Origin: Carnegiea gigantea
Lineage: Eukaryota; Streptophyta; Magnoliopsida; Caryophyllales; Cactaceae
DNA length: 64,000 bases
Direction: 5' to 3'
Assembly (NCBI GenBank): GCA_029747015.1
Contig: JAKOGI010001282.1
Span: forward strand, 203,992-267,991
The position numbers and the translations under genes are program-made. Of the stretch, positions 11,015 through 20,940 are shown piece after piece. Position 1 is the first letter of the stretch. The number at the start of each line of letters is the position of its first letter. The notes below the pieces were generated by a model. That model was not told the origin of the DNA, ran no database searches, and worked only from the letters and a program-made list of their open reading frames with translations.

Positions 11015-12826
11015 CCTAGTGTAACACCCCTGCTACCTACCAGAGATGTCACACCACCAGGATCCCCTGAGGGAGACCCCTAAGGCTCTTCTTCTATGGA
11101 CTTTCTTCTAAATTTTACCAAACTTTATCTTTAGTTAGGAAATCTTGGGACGAAACCGGCAGAGTTCCGTCTGTAATTACAACATTTCCAAAATTTACAT
11201 AATGAAGTTCAGGGTACCTGTGAACTTTTTAACCAAAATGTAAAATAATAAGGAGTACCAACGAGTCACACACTCGTGGCGAGGCTTATGCCCTTTACAA
11301 ACACTTATTATAAAAATTTACATGGGTTCATACTGCCAGAGCCACTGAGCCACTACATGACCAATGCACGCACTTTCTTTACAACAAAACATCATTTCAG
11401 ATGGCTTCACAACTTCATATTAAAGGCACATCAGCAGAAGCAACTAGTGGTCCGTTCATTCTTCACCTGGGGGGAAAGGAAATGGAAATGGAGTGAGCCA
11501 CCACATGCTCAGTGAGTGTCCCTCCACTCCCTAAAACAAAACTTTACATGCAATATTATTCATAACATACAGTTGATAATACTATAGCTGTACTAAGTCA
11601 CGTATCACAGACGATGGACTCCTGGTTAGACACGCAAGAATGTTAACTTTCTAGTACTAATCAATGATGGCATGTTGAGATCTTGTTTACACATGATGCG
11701 ATTAAGAAACATTGGCATTAGATGCGACATCACTTATTCATTCAATGTGCACTTTGAAAGTCATTACTTGAGGTGTTATAAACAACATGGCCACATATAA
11801 CTTTGAAGTCACACACATTTAGCTAGAAAGCCCATAAGTTTACTTTGAAGCTACCAATGCAGAAACCTTCTTTTCCCTTTTGGCAAACTTTTCTTAAAAA
11901 GCTTAAAGATTGACTTTCTTTCAAGAAATCTCTTCTTGTTGGTCCCTTTGAACCCTTAAAACTTTCTTTCTTTCTGAATACTGAAAGGCTATAAGCCGAC
12001 TGCTTTCTTATTCTTTAGAAAAGTAATCTGGGCATAAGATTGTTATGAAGTGCTAGTTGGGAGAGATCTACACTCAATCCCAGTGAGATTAACTCACTCT
12101 AAGCTCTTACTCCCGGGATGGCAACTAACTTTTGGACCTTAACCCTCGTCAGGGTCTATAAAGATTACTCTCTAGGCTAGGGATTCCCCCGTTCAAGCAG
12201 GTTCACTCCCATCAATTGTCCCTAAGCACTTATATTAGCCATTTAAATTGGTCATAATGACTAATAACTTATTTACTTCTTTTGGTGAAAACCACTTGTC
12301 ATACAACTCACACTTTTATAGGAAAACGTTTTAGGGATTCCCCCGTTCAAGCAGGTTCACTCCCAAACAGTGGTTGTGTAGCTAAAAGTAGGTCATTGCT
12401 TATTACTAGTCATGGCTATTATTAGTTTGAAAACACAAGAGGCATTCTTTGTCAAATCATCACCCATTCATGTATAATGTACCTTTAAAAAGGAAGGGGG
12501 GTTTTACACGTTTCACATACATACACTTCATAATTAATTCAACAACATAATGAGTCACACATGGCCTCGCAATCCACACGATTGCGGAAATTTCACAACC
12601 CGGGCTCCCTCCTCACAAGCACCGTGTCACAAAGACCTCGAGCCAATCATAGTTCTTCCTCAAACCATCCAACTTCCATCTCGGTTTCAATTTCACAATC
12701 TAGCAACCTAACCAATATGATATACTGAAAGGCAATGCATAACTTACACACTTACCGATGCTGAACTTACCGCTTAAATACTAGCATTTAGTCGAGCGCT
12801 GCAACCAACGGTTATATCCAAGCACA

Positions 12827-12851
12827 CGCACACACACACACACACACACAC

Positions 12852-12887
<36 letters not shown>
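12827..12887. repeat. Compound (CA)n(TA)n microsatellite in GA right LTR
   Basis: CA dinucleotides with one CC interruption pass into TA dinucleotides. The left LTR has only a short TA run at the equivalent place, so the tract expanded after insertion. Confidence 0.9.
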
Positions 12888-13734
12888 ATCTCAAGTAAGC
12901 ATTCATACGGTTAAACTTATCAGAAGCATAGGGGTGTGATTGGCATTCATGTAGTTAGCTAGGAGTCATAAACAATTCATTCTAAAGCCAAACATACCTC
13001 ACTTGATGGACAAGAATGATTTCATGTTACCTTTAACCTATTTCGCCATTTACATCTTCATGCTAGACGTAAAACGACTCACTGATTGAATGATTATCTA
13101 TACTATTGAAGTCTAGCAAGAATCAAAGATCTATTTACACATAGAAGGAATCATTCGTTTAGGCTAACATGATACAATTAGGCATATTAGGACTCTAAAC
13201 TTCCGTTTGTCATATTACTGACACTAATCAAACCCATTTAGATCATTTTAGCCATAATATGCCTTTAGACCATCGTTCCTTTCATCGTAGTCAATTTCGA
13301 ATCTAAATAAGTCGTTTAGGCGTAAGTCCTTTTCGGTGTTCGTTTCTTTCGGACGCTATCAGTCGACCATGGTTTAACTAAGCATACACAAGACGATTCT
13401 AAGCATTTACAACGTACTTCGGAGTTATTAAACAATTATGAAATTAACTAAACGTACATTCGTCGATACTTAACATTTATAGATCATTTCAAATTCAATA
13501 AGCGATTATAATTCATTAAACCAATATACATTTGATTCCAAACCTTCATGATTCATTTTCGAACTAACCCCTTTTGGGCATGGATTAACTATAAGCAATC
13601 GGATCAACATCTAACATATATAGTTCATCTCGAATTAAAGTCTCATGCATGAGTTAACTAGATTGATTCAATTCGAAGCTAAAGGTATTTAATTCATTTC
13701 AAAGTAGAATCGCAAACATCCATTAGTTACACAC

Positions 13735-14215
13735 ATTCGAATTGACGCTAAATGCTTGTAATTCACTTCGAATTATAAACTCAAGCATTCAATAGTTACA
13801 TGCATTCGAATTAACGCTAAAGGCATGTAATTCACTTCGAATTATAAACTCAGGCATTCAATAGTTACGTACATTCGAATTAACGCTAAACGGCATGTAA
13901 TTCACTTCGAATTATAAACTCAGGCATTCAATAGTTACATACATTCGAATTAACGCTAAAGGCATGTAATTCACTTCGAATTATAAACTCAGGCATTCAA
14001 TAGTTACATACATTCGAATTAACGCTAAATGCATGTAATTCACTTCGAATTATAAACTCAGGCATTCAATAGTTACATACATTCGAATTAACGCTAAATG
14101 CATGTAATTCACTTCGAATTATAAACTCAGGCATTTAATAGTTACATACATTTGAATTAATGCTAAATGCATGTAATTCACTTCGAATTATAAACTCAGG
14201 CATAAATTGACTACA
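13735..14215 (-). repeat. 69-bp tandem repeats in GA right LTR (about 7 copies)
   Basis: Same unit as at 4067-4490 with one more copy. One unit carries a single inserted base (ACGGCATG instead of AAGGCATG). Confidence 0.9.
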
Positions 14216-14502
14216 TGCATTCAAATTAAGCAGGTATAGCTCACTTCTTAGCATTTCTAACGCATTTAGCAAACCCTAACTTGACTTATCTGACTTCAAT
14301 CTACTAAAAACGTTTCAAGATCAGCAATAGCTTAGGAGGGCGAAACACTTACTTGGATTAGCCTAGTTTCAACTTCAAACAGCAAACAGCAAAGCTCCCA
14401 TGCTGCTAAACCCGAACCCTAGCCCCGACAGTGAGCAAACTCGAACCCTAGCACTCGATTTGGTGACGCTTGTGGCGGATTGAGGCTCGATTTTTGGCTC
14501 TA

Positions 14503-14509
14503 ATTTATA
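14503..14509 (-). promoter_or_regulatory. TATA-like box in GA right LTR
   Basis: Minus strand reads CTATAAATTAG, the same as in the other LTR; it is the candidate promoter of the complete element. Confidence 0.5.
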
Positions 14510-15200
14510 GAGGCGGCTGGAATGGAGGTGGGTCACCGGTTTTCGGCAGGTGGACGACCGGTTCTGGGCAAGGAAACGCGTGGGTTCTCGCCGTGCGAAG
14601 TGGATAAAGTTTGGTGGTGGAATGGGCGGCTGAGACGCATGTGGGGGGGGACCGGTGGCCCCTTTCTCTCGCCGGTGACGCGTGCTAGCCGGCGGCAGCG
14701 CCAGGTGGCCGTTCGCCGGAGAGAGAGAGAAGGAGAGAGAGAGGGACGCGTTAGAGGGAAAGAAAGCGAGCGTGTGGGGGGGTCGGGGTCCTCCCCGACT
14801 CAGGTTCCCCCTCCCCTTTTCAATCCTTTTTCTTTTTTTTTTTGGTTGTTTTGGGTTAAACTAACAACATTCAACTAAATTCTGGTCCCGTACGCGCTAA
14901 TGGTTAGGCTAAACCCGATTTGAAATGACCCACAATCAACATTTCGGTTTAAACCTTGGGAATCGACCAAGTAAAACGAAAAACGATTTTAAAAACTTGG
15001 TTTAGCGTTGATTCAAATATTTTATAAATAAGTAGCGTCAATAATAACGTTAGTCAAACAATAGACCCTTTTATTGAAACTAGTTGTTAAAAACTCACAC
15101 GATCGATTTAATATTTTCGACGGATAACAAATCAAACGCAACTGGTAAAATCGGCAACTAAACAGTTAGTCAGTAATAGCATGAAAGCGTGGCTCTTACA

Positions 15201-15205
15201 GATGA
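15201..15205. repeat. Right target-site duplication of GA (GATGA)
   Basis: Exact repeat of the five bases before the left LTR. Confidence 0.85.
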
Positions 15206-15778
15206 AAGCTCTCTGAAGCATCTTATCGAACATTTGGCGGGCGTGAAAGAAAACTCTAAATTTTAGGCATAAACAAGGTAGGGTTGGGGCCTAAACACGG
15301 TTAATTAGCCATCAAGGGCTAGCCACGATTCAATCCAACACAAAATAAATCATCAATCATTAACAACGCACAAAAACCCAAAATAAACCTAAACTAGCAA
15401 AGAAGAACACAAACATGAACAAGAGAGGGAAAAGAATGAATCTAAACTAATTGTACCAAGCAAATTAAACATGAATTAACAGTGAAAACTAAACATTTAG
15501 ACTAAACAAACTAAATATAAGAATTAAACTCACAAAACTTAAACAAGAACAAAAACATGAAATAAGAAGAGAGAGAGAGAAGCGAAGAAAACTTATGCTT
15601 GGATTGATTGAAGGAACTTGAAATCCACAATCTTGAATCCCAAAATACAATCTAATCTAACCTAATTACCCTACTTTATTCAGCCTCTAATAGGTTTTGA
15701 GAGCGAGAGGTGGAAACCTAAATCGCTCCCTCCAAAAACCTAGAAAAGAGCCCCCCATTAAATGGAAGCTCGAGGGCG

Positions 15779-15785
15779 CTTTTAT
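15779..15785 (-). promoter_or_regulatory. TATA-like box in LE1 left LTR
   Basis: Minus strand reads CGATAAAAGCGCC, just downstream of the palindrome cluster. The other LE1 LTR has CAATAAAAGTGCC at the same place. Confidence 0.35.
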
Positions 15786-15794
15786 CGTGAAAAC

Positions 15795-15885
15795 TAGGGG
15801 GTGGCACGGTCGTGCCACCTAGCACGGGGTGCCCATGCTACCATCGCACGGTTGTGCCACCTGGCACAGGGCCCACATGCCAAAT
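15795..15885 (-). promoter_or_regulatory. GGCACG/CGTGCC palindrome cluster in LE1 left LTR
   Basis: Contains GTGGCACGGTCGTGCCAC (15801-15818), a perfect 8-bp-arm palindrome around two bases, followed by further GTGCCA and GGCAC half sites. GC-rich in an otherwise AT-rich LTR, and immediately upstream of the TATA-like box. Confidence 0.45.
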
Positions 15886-16149
15886 CTCTTGTTCGGCAGA
15901 AACTCCCCTCATTGCTTCTCTCTTGATTCCCAGGGCTTCTTAGACCTCTATTCTTTTTTGTAATTCATTCCAAAGCTGTCTTTTCTATCAAAACCGAGAG
16001 ATTTCTCCTGAAAGTAAGACAAATAACTTTATAAACACAATTGAATCAAAGGAAGTAAATTTGACCCCTTCTCGTCCATATTTGACATAAAAACAATAAA
16101 AAACAGGGATTAAATGGGAGTTAAAATGAGGTAAAATAGGAGTTCATCA

Positions 16150-16161
16150 CTCCCCCATGCC
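16150..16161 (-). promoter_or_regulatory. LTR-adjacent polypurine tract of LE1
   Basis: Minus strand reads GGCATGGGGGAG directly before TGATGAACTCC, the 3' LTR start. It is preceded by CGAGGATGAGCAAAAGGCTA, the sequence context shared with LE5 and LE2. Confidence 0.7.
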
Positions 16162-16671
16162 TAGCCTTTTGCTCATCCTCGAGCAAAATAAGGAAAAACT
16201 AACCTAAGGAGCTGACTCCCTTTCGCAGAAATCGTGGTTGCATTTAGCATATGCAACAAGCCCTTTTAACCCCTTAGTTCCTCCAAGTGGACGAGTGAGG
16301 TCTCGTGAGGGTTTGCAGAAGATATGATCACAAAATCTCAAAAAGGAAAACAAAGAAAAGAGAAACAAAAATCGAAAAATAAAAATGACAAAACAAAAAA
16401 TATACATCGGGGTAAATTGTACGCAATCGGGTCAGCCAAAACCCCTTAGTAACTCAAGTATCGGTCTATACACACATATCATATGCATTTCAGGACTCTT
16501 CATCCCAAGGAATGGCACCAGACATCAGTTTTTCACCCCAGGACGCATGAGAACATTGAATCTATCCTAGTGCCTGGTGTGAAAGTGTATCATCATCCTA
16601 GGACTTTGGCTTACCAGAATCGACTCAATCCACTTGACTGGCACCAACTACATTATTAACTTATTGGAAGT
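16162..16671 (-). other. LE1 interior next to the 3' LTR, non-coding
   Basis: Closely related to 20941-21440 of LE2: CTCGAGCAAAATAA, GCATTTAGCATATGCAA and GTCTCGTGAGGGTTTGCAG occur in both. No protein pattern. It is interrupted by the solo family-C LTR. Confidence 0.6.
16667..16671. repeat. Left target-site duplication of the solo LTR (GAAGT)
   Basis: GAAGT precedes the LTR and recurs exactly at 18044-18048. Confidence 0.8.
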
Positions 16672-18043
16672 TGTTAAATTAAAAATACCGCAAGTGCACG
16701 GTGTAGCTGTAGCTAGCATACAGCAAGTACGGGTCATATTCCACAGGGAACTTGCTTCCAACTATTAGAACTAATTTAACTACTCAAGCTAGGCAATTAC
16801 AATTCGAGTTTTGGAATTAAACTAAGGGAAATTCCAACGAATGACTGATGAAATAAGCAGCAGAATAGAAAACACTTAGGTTGGAAATAATAGTATGACT
16901 ATGCCAGTGAATCAATTATTAATCTCAGCCAACAAACCCAAGCATGCAATACGAGTGGATAGATTGTCAGTTAAGCATATCTCCTCCCTCTCTCAAGGGT
17001 CGAAGACTAATCCTATAACTATAGTCACCTATTCTCATAGGACTAAAAGTCAAAGGATTACAGGTTTAGAGTCTCAAATTCCAATTAGAATCTTAATTAT
17101 TTTCATATTAAAACTCTAGTTGTCTACTAAACCGTACTAAGTGAAGGTTTCATCTCTCAACGTTCCCCTAAACTCTTGTAAAAATGGATAAATACTCTTT
17201 CAGGCATTTCATCGAGCATGCGGCGTGCATAGTAGAAATCGCAGGCAAACAAGGGGAAAGTAAGGACTAAGGCTAATCTATGATTCAACAATACATAGAC
17301 AGCATTAATCCCAACCCAAGTTAGGGGATTTAGCCTATAATTATTTTTCCAACAACAACCACAATATTCAATTCAATAACCATGACAAACCTCAAAACAA
17401 CTAAGAACAAGAGAGGAGAGAGAATTAAGAACGTGGAATTAATTGAATGAATTCAAGGTAGCATAAACTTCAATTCAATAGCAAAATCAAAAGTGAAAAT
17501 AAAAACTCTCTAACTAAACTTAGAAATCACCTCAGCCGGCATCTGGGGAGAGAAAACTGAATGAAAACTAAATGTGATTCAAAATAACCCTGAAGGAAAA
17601 TTTAAGTCGCGATGCAGAACGGGGGTGACACAGGCATGCCCCGAGGCACAGTGGCACCATGCCAAATTTCTGGCAAAAACCAGCCAAAACCCATAAGCGG
17701 CATCGGTGTGCCACCTGGCACGGCCAGGTCATGCCACTTGGCTGGCCACTTGTGCTTCGTCGGTTTTCGTAGCCCGACTAGTTATCGTTCTTTCGATCTG
17801 TTGGGACTTCCATGCAATGCTTTTTCGCGGCTTAACTCGCCTCCTCGACACTCCTTTCTGCTAAATGTCGTTCATCTTTCCATTTCTTAGATAAAGTTTC
17901 TAAAAATATCGAAAGATACTATATAAGTAAAAAGTACGCTAAAGGAGATTTATTCGACCCTTCTCTTAGTAAGATTGAGTATGAAAACACCAAGAGAAGG
18001 GGTCGATTAGGGGTTGAAATTGGGACGTAATAGAGGTTCATCA
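16672..18043 (-). mobile_element. Solo LTR of family C (LE-related gypsy-type)
   Basis: A 1372-bp LTR running TGTTAAATTAAAAATACC to GAGGTTCATCA with matching 5-bp duplications on both sides and no interior, so it is a solo LTR left by recombination between the two LTRs of a complete element. Its edge box GCAAGTGCACGGTG and its end TTCATCA resemble the LE1 and LE2 LTRs but the middle is different. A minus-strand open frame at 17919-18281 crosses its edge and is spurious. Confidence 0.8.
17637..17745 (-). promoter_or_regulatory. GGCAC/GTGCC palindrome cluster in the solo LTR
   Basis: Holds GTGCCACCTGGCAC (17708-17721), a palindrome of 6-bp arms around two bases, plus GTGGCACCATGCC and GGTCATGCCACTTGGC. 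Same relative place in the LTR as in LE1 and LE2. Confidence 0.45.
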
Positions 18044-18048
18044 GAAGT
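18044..18048. repeat. Right target-site duplication of the solo LTR (GAAGT)
   Basis: Exact copy of 16667-16671. Confidence 0.8.
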
Positions 18049-18585
18049 AACCATTTCCAGTAGCAGTATTTGCTCAAAGGGTAGCACCCAGTAGCGCATG
18101 CCTCAAAGGGATACTTTTCATTTCCGGCTCTCAAACTCTTTTTTTCCATTCCGAGTAGCACATGCCTTAAAGGGACATTTTCAGATTTTCTTCCCTTTTT
18201 TTCTAGAAATTCTTCACCCTTGTAATTTTGCAGTGAAGACAAAAGTAGTGATGCACAAACGCAGGTGGGAGAGTCAAACAATGGAAGATTAAGATCTTAA
18301 GATAATGATGATATATAAATCAGCATTGGATTGCAGAATTACAATGGACTATTAGGGTTAGAATCAAGGCCTAGAATGACAAGCTTAGAACAAAAATCCA
18401 TCATGCACATCATACTTATATACGAACTAATAGCCAAGGTACTAGAGATGAAGGCTAATCAAATAGTGCAAAACTCCCCTAAAGCCAACAAAAAGAAAAA
18501 CTATACGAAAAAAAAGAAAAAAATTAAAAAAACTTGCACAAAAATGAAAAATTTTTACAAAAGTAAGAATAAAAGGGGTAAATAA
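18049..18585 (-). other. LE1 region between the two purine tracts, non-coding
   Basis: Parallels 21450-22008 of LE2. It contains repeated CCTCAAAGGGATAC-type words (around 18105 and 18163; also 21510 and 21597 in LE2). No protein pattern. Confidence 0.55.
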
Positions 18586-18600
18586 CCCCACCCCCACGCC
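18586..18600 (-). promoter_or_regulatory. Second, internal polypurine-like tract of LE1
   Basis: Minus strand reads GGCGTGGGGGTGGGG, preceded by AATGAGGACATTGTGAGATT, the same layout as the LTR-adjacent tract. Spacing to that tract is about 1.06 kb once the solo LTR is removed. Confidence 0.5.
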
Positions 18601-18898
18601 TAAATCTCACAATGTCCTCATTGGGAGTTGAGAGTCATCACCAGCCATAAAACACACAAAAACTGAAATCAAACAAAACACACATATACACAAGCTAACT
18701 CACTTAACGAAACATAAAAATACACAAAAGTGATCATAGCCATCAACTGGCTCAATAGATTCCCAAGTATCACCTCAAAATTGTCACCACAAAAGTGCAA
18801 TCTAATATCCATAACTGAGCAACCTAATATCCACAACTAAACAAAAGGAAAGAAAGAAAATAAAAAGAAAGAAGAAGAGTTAGAATGATTATACCAGG

Positions 18899-19267
18899 TC
18901 AGACACTGAATGTACCCAAACTATGCCTCTCTAAGATGGTGCTGTGGAGGCTTGAGGAGCATCAGCCACTCCTCCTTATCTCTCAAGCTCGCCTCTCCAG
19001 CTCGAACATCGTTAGAGCTCTCAAGAGCTTATCATATATCTGAGCATGCAACTCAGATAAATGTGAGCAAGAGCACTAAAACATGCATCTGGGAATGATA
19101 ACGAGCGCTCTCTTAAATTTATCAAATGCTTTGGAAAAATCAGTAGAAAAATCGAATGTACTAAGCAACATGATTTTTCCAAGCGTGTCCTCTAGGCATA
19201 GATTATAAGGATCAAACAAGGGATCATACCCTCTAAAGTTACCTAGGGACTCTGAACTGTAATCCCC
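18899..19267 (-). pseudogene. LE1 degenerate ORF of unknown function upstream of the internal purine tract
   Basis: A minus-strand frame of about 123 codons with few stops. The first 60 codons are open and protein-like (YDPLFDPYNLCLEDTLGK, then FSTDFSKAFDKFKRALVIIP); a TAG follows, then LSELHAQIYDKLLRALTMF and two TGA codons. It lies in the place where Athila-type elements carry a third ORF, after pol and before the purine tract. I do not recognise the family. Coding nature is inferred from composition and the run of open codons. Confidence 0.4.
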
Positions 19268-19557
19268 CCAATTCCTAATGCCTAATTAGTCTAACCTAAT
19301 TATTCCTAAATTATTAATTAGCAATGGAAGTCCTTCGGTTAGAGGCGTTACTGCCATTCCGTAATGGAACAAGGCTAACTAAAACTATGGGAATCATTAT
19401 GTTGCTCATTTAATCACCTGACTCACGACATACTTGAAACAACATAGATTTAACCATTTATATAAGTTGTGATGCACCCGCAAACTCAATATACCGTTAT
19501 AATATACTAGTAATTGGCGATGTTCAAAAGAATACACAACCCTTGGATATTGAAGAT
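19268..19557 (-). other. LE1 interior, no clear gene
   Basis: AT-rich interior of LE1 up to the LE2 insertion point. I see no coding pattern here. Confidence 0.4.
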
Positions 19558-19562
19558 GCTAG
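19558..19562. repeat. Left target-site duplication of LE2 (GCTAG)
   Basis: GCTAG precedes the LE2 LTR (whose first base has changed from T to A) and recurs exactly at 23614-23618. Confidence 0.7.
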
Positions 19563-20611
19563 AGTTACAGAAAAAAGTTTTAATATTTATAAACCCAAGT
19601 GCATGGTGCATCGTTGAGTACTTGAGGTATCATCTGTAGGGAATTATGTTTCCAACTATCAGAGTTCACTAGAGCGTATCAATTTAAGCAAGATCAAAGG
19701 CGAAGGAGAGAAAACTAGACTACGCTAACAAACATAGAAAAAGCGACTTGGAGTTTTGATTTGACCAATGGACGAACCAACTAATCGAGACGAGTCCTAA
19801 CCTACGTAAACTACAATATGAAAAAGAGATGGTCGGTTGCACCATCAAAGGCCACCCAAGCCCTCTCTCAAAGGTCATGAGCTAGTCTAATTAGCCTAAC
19901 CACCTATTTTCATGGGGTTAGCCCAATTAGACCACAAAAGTAGCAACCCCGGACCTAAGTCGATTCGCGTACTATTTTCATGTCCCGAACTCGGCTATTC
20001 CCTCTCCCACACTAGCTAATTGACCTCACCTCTCAACATAAATCAATCGCCCAAAAATATGGATGAAAACTCTCTCAAGCATTTCATCGAACACTTGGCA
20101 GGCGTGAAGGAAAACTCTAAGTTCTAGGCACAGATTGGGTATGGTTAGGCCAAATACAAGATTAGTTAGCCATCAAGAGGCTAATCACAATCCAAACCAA
20201 CACAATCTACCAACAAAACATCACAAATACATGAAAACCTAAACTAACAAACAAGAACTTGAACTTGAAGAGCAAAACAAAGAGAATGAAATAAAACAAA
20301 TCTAAACAACCAAATAACATGAATTAACAACAAAAACCAAACATATAAACTAAACAAAACAAATACATGAATTAAAATAACAAAACATAAATAAGAACAA
20401 CAATGAAATAAATAGAGAAAATGGAAGAAAACTTAGTCTTGAATTGATGAAGGAACTTGAAATCCAGAGGTTGAATCCAAGATTACAATCTTCAATCCTA
20501 AACTAATCCTTCTTATTAACTAAAATCTAACCTAAACTACCTTAAAAATCGCTAGAGAGAAGCTTCAACCAACCCCCGTGTGAACCCCCAAACAAACGCC
20601 CCGAATGGGCC

Positions 20612-20618
20612 TTAAATA
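20612..20618 (-). promoter_or_regulatory. TATA-like box in LE2 left LTR
   Basis: Minus strand reads TTCTATTTAAGGCCC; the same box is at 23421-23427 in the other LTR. The palindrome cluster lies just upstream. Confidence 0.45.
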
Positions 20619-20649
20619 GAACCGAGCAGACGACGAACTAGGGGAGGGA

Positions 20650-20720
20650 GGCACGACCGTGCCAGGGTGGCACGGCCACAGCGTGCCACTTCACTGGCAC
20701 GGTGGCCGTGGCCCCTCGGT
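20650..20720 (-). promoter_or_regulatory. GGCACG/CGTGCC palindrome cluster in LE2 left LTR
   Basis: GGCACGACCGTGCC (20650-20663) is a palindrome of 6-bp arms around two bases, followed by GGGTGGCACGGCCAC, GCGTGCCAC and CTGGCACGGTGGCC. In the right LE2 LTR only the first palindrome survives (23457-23470). Confidence 0.45.
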
Positions 20721-20926
20721 TTGTCCCTTTTTACCGGTTTTCTTCGGTTTACGCTGTTTTTCTTCGTTTTGTCTCGTCTTCGTCCCTTTCTATGACGTTT
20801 GCTTAATTTGGAGTTATTTCCTACAAAACATAAATAAAACAAGTAAAAATCCTAAAGATTAAGTTATTATACGAGTAAAAAGTGGGTAAAAGAGGCATGT
20901 AAAATGAGTAAATTTACCATTCAACA

Positions 20927-20940
20927 CAACCCCACACCTA
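20927..20940 (-). promoter_or_regulatory. LTR-adjacent polypurine tract of LE2
   Basis: Minus strand reads TAGGTGTGGGGTTG before TGTTGAATGG, the LTR start. Weaker purine content than in LE1, probably decayed. Confidence 0.55.

Larger units (their letters stand above)
1396..15200 (-). mobile_element. GA: Tekay/Del-like Ty3/gypsy chromovirus with ~4-kb LTRs
   Basis: A complete but coding-dead LTR retrotransposon. LTRs are 4012 bp (left, 3') and 4181 bp (right, 5'); on the minus strand they run TG(T)AAGAGCC to GGGTGTTACA. The primer site (initiator tRNA-Met type) is at 11001-11014 and the purine tract at 5408-5420. Internal order on the minus strand is leader, an extra ORF, gag, protease, reverse transcriptase, RNase H, integrase, chromodomain-like tail. 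Very long LTRs, the Met primer site and the chromodomain-like end fit the Tekay/Del chromovirus clade. Both LTRs agree closely by eye. It inserted into the LE1 LTR. Confidence 0.85.
11020..15200 (-). repeat. GA right (5') LTR
   Basis: Runs TGTAACACCCC to GGCTCTTACA on the plus strand, matching the left LTR throughout. It is longer because of a CA/TA microsatellite (12827-12887), one extra 69-bp repeat unit, and about 53 bp near 15104-15156 that the left copy lacks. As the 5' LTR it would have driven the element. Open frames near 14522-14878 are in the GC-rich promoter stretch and not genes. Confidence 0.85.
15206..16149 (-). repeat. LE1 3' LTR, inner part (right of GA insertion)
   Basis: Aligns with 27787-28709: AAGCTCTCTGAAGCAT, GGGCGTGAAAGAAAACTC and the A-rich middle are shared. 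It ends AGTTCATCA next to a purine tract. It carries the TATA-like box and GGCACG/CGTGCC palindromes of this LTR family. Confidence 0.75.
19563..20926 (-). repeat. LE2 left (3') LTR
   Basis: Begins AGTTACAGA (compare TGTTAGGGA in LE1) then TTTTAATATTTATAAACCC, and ends CCATTCAACA beside a purine tract. The middle, with many Trp-less A-rich stretches, aligns with the right LTR of LE2 almost throughout. Confidence 0.75.
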
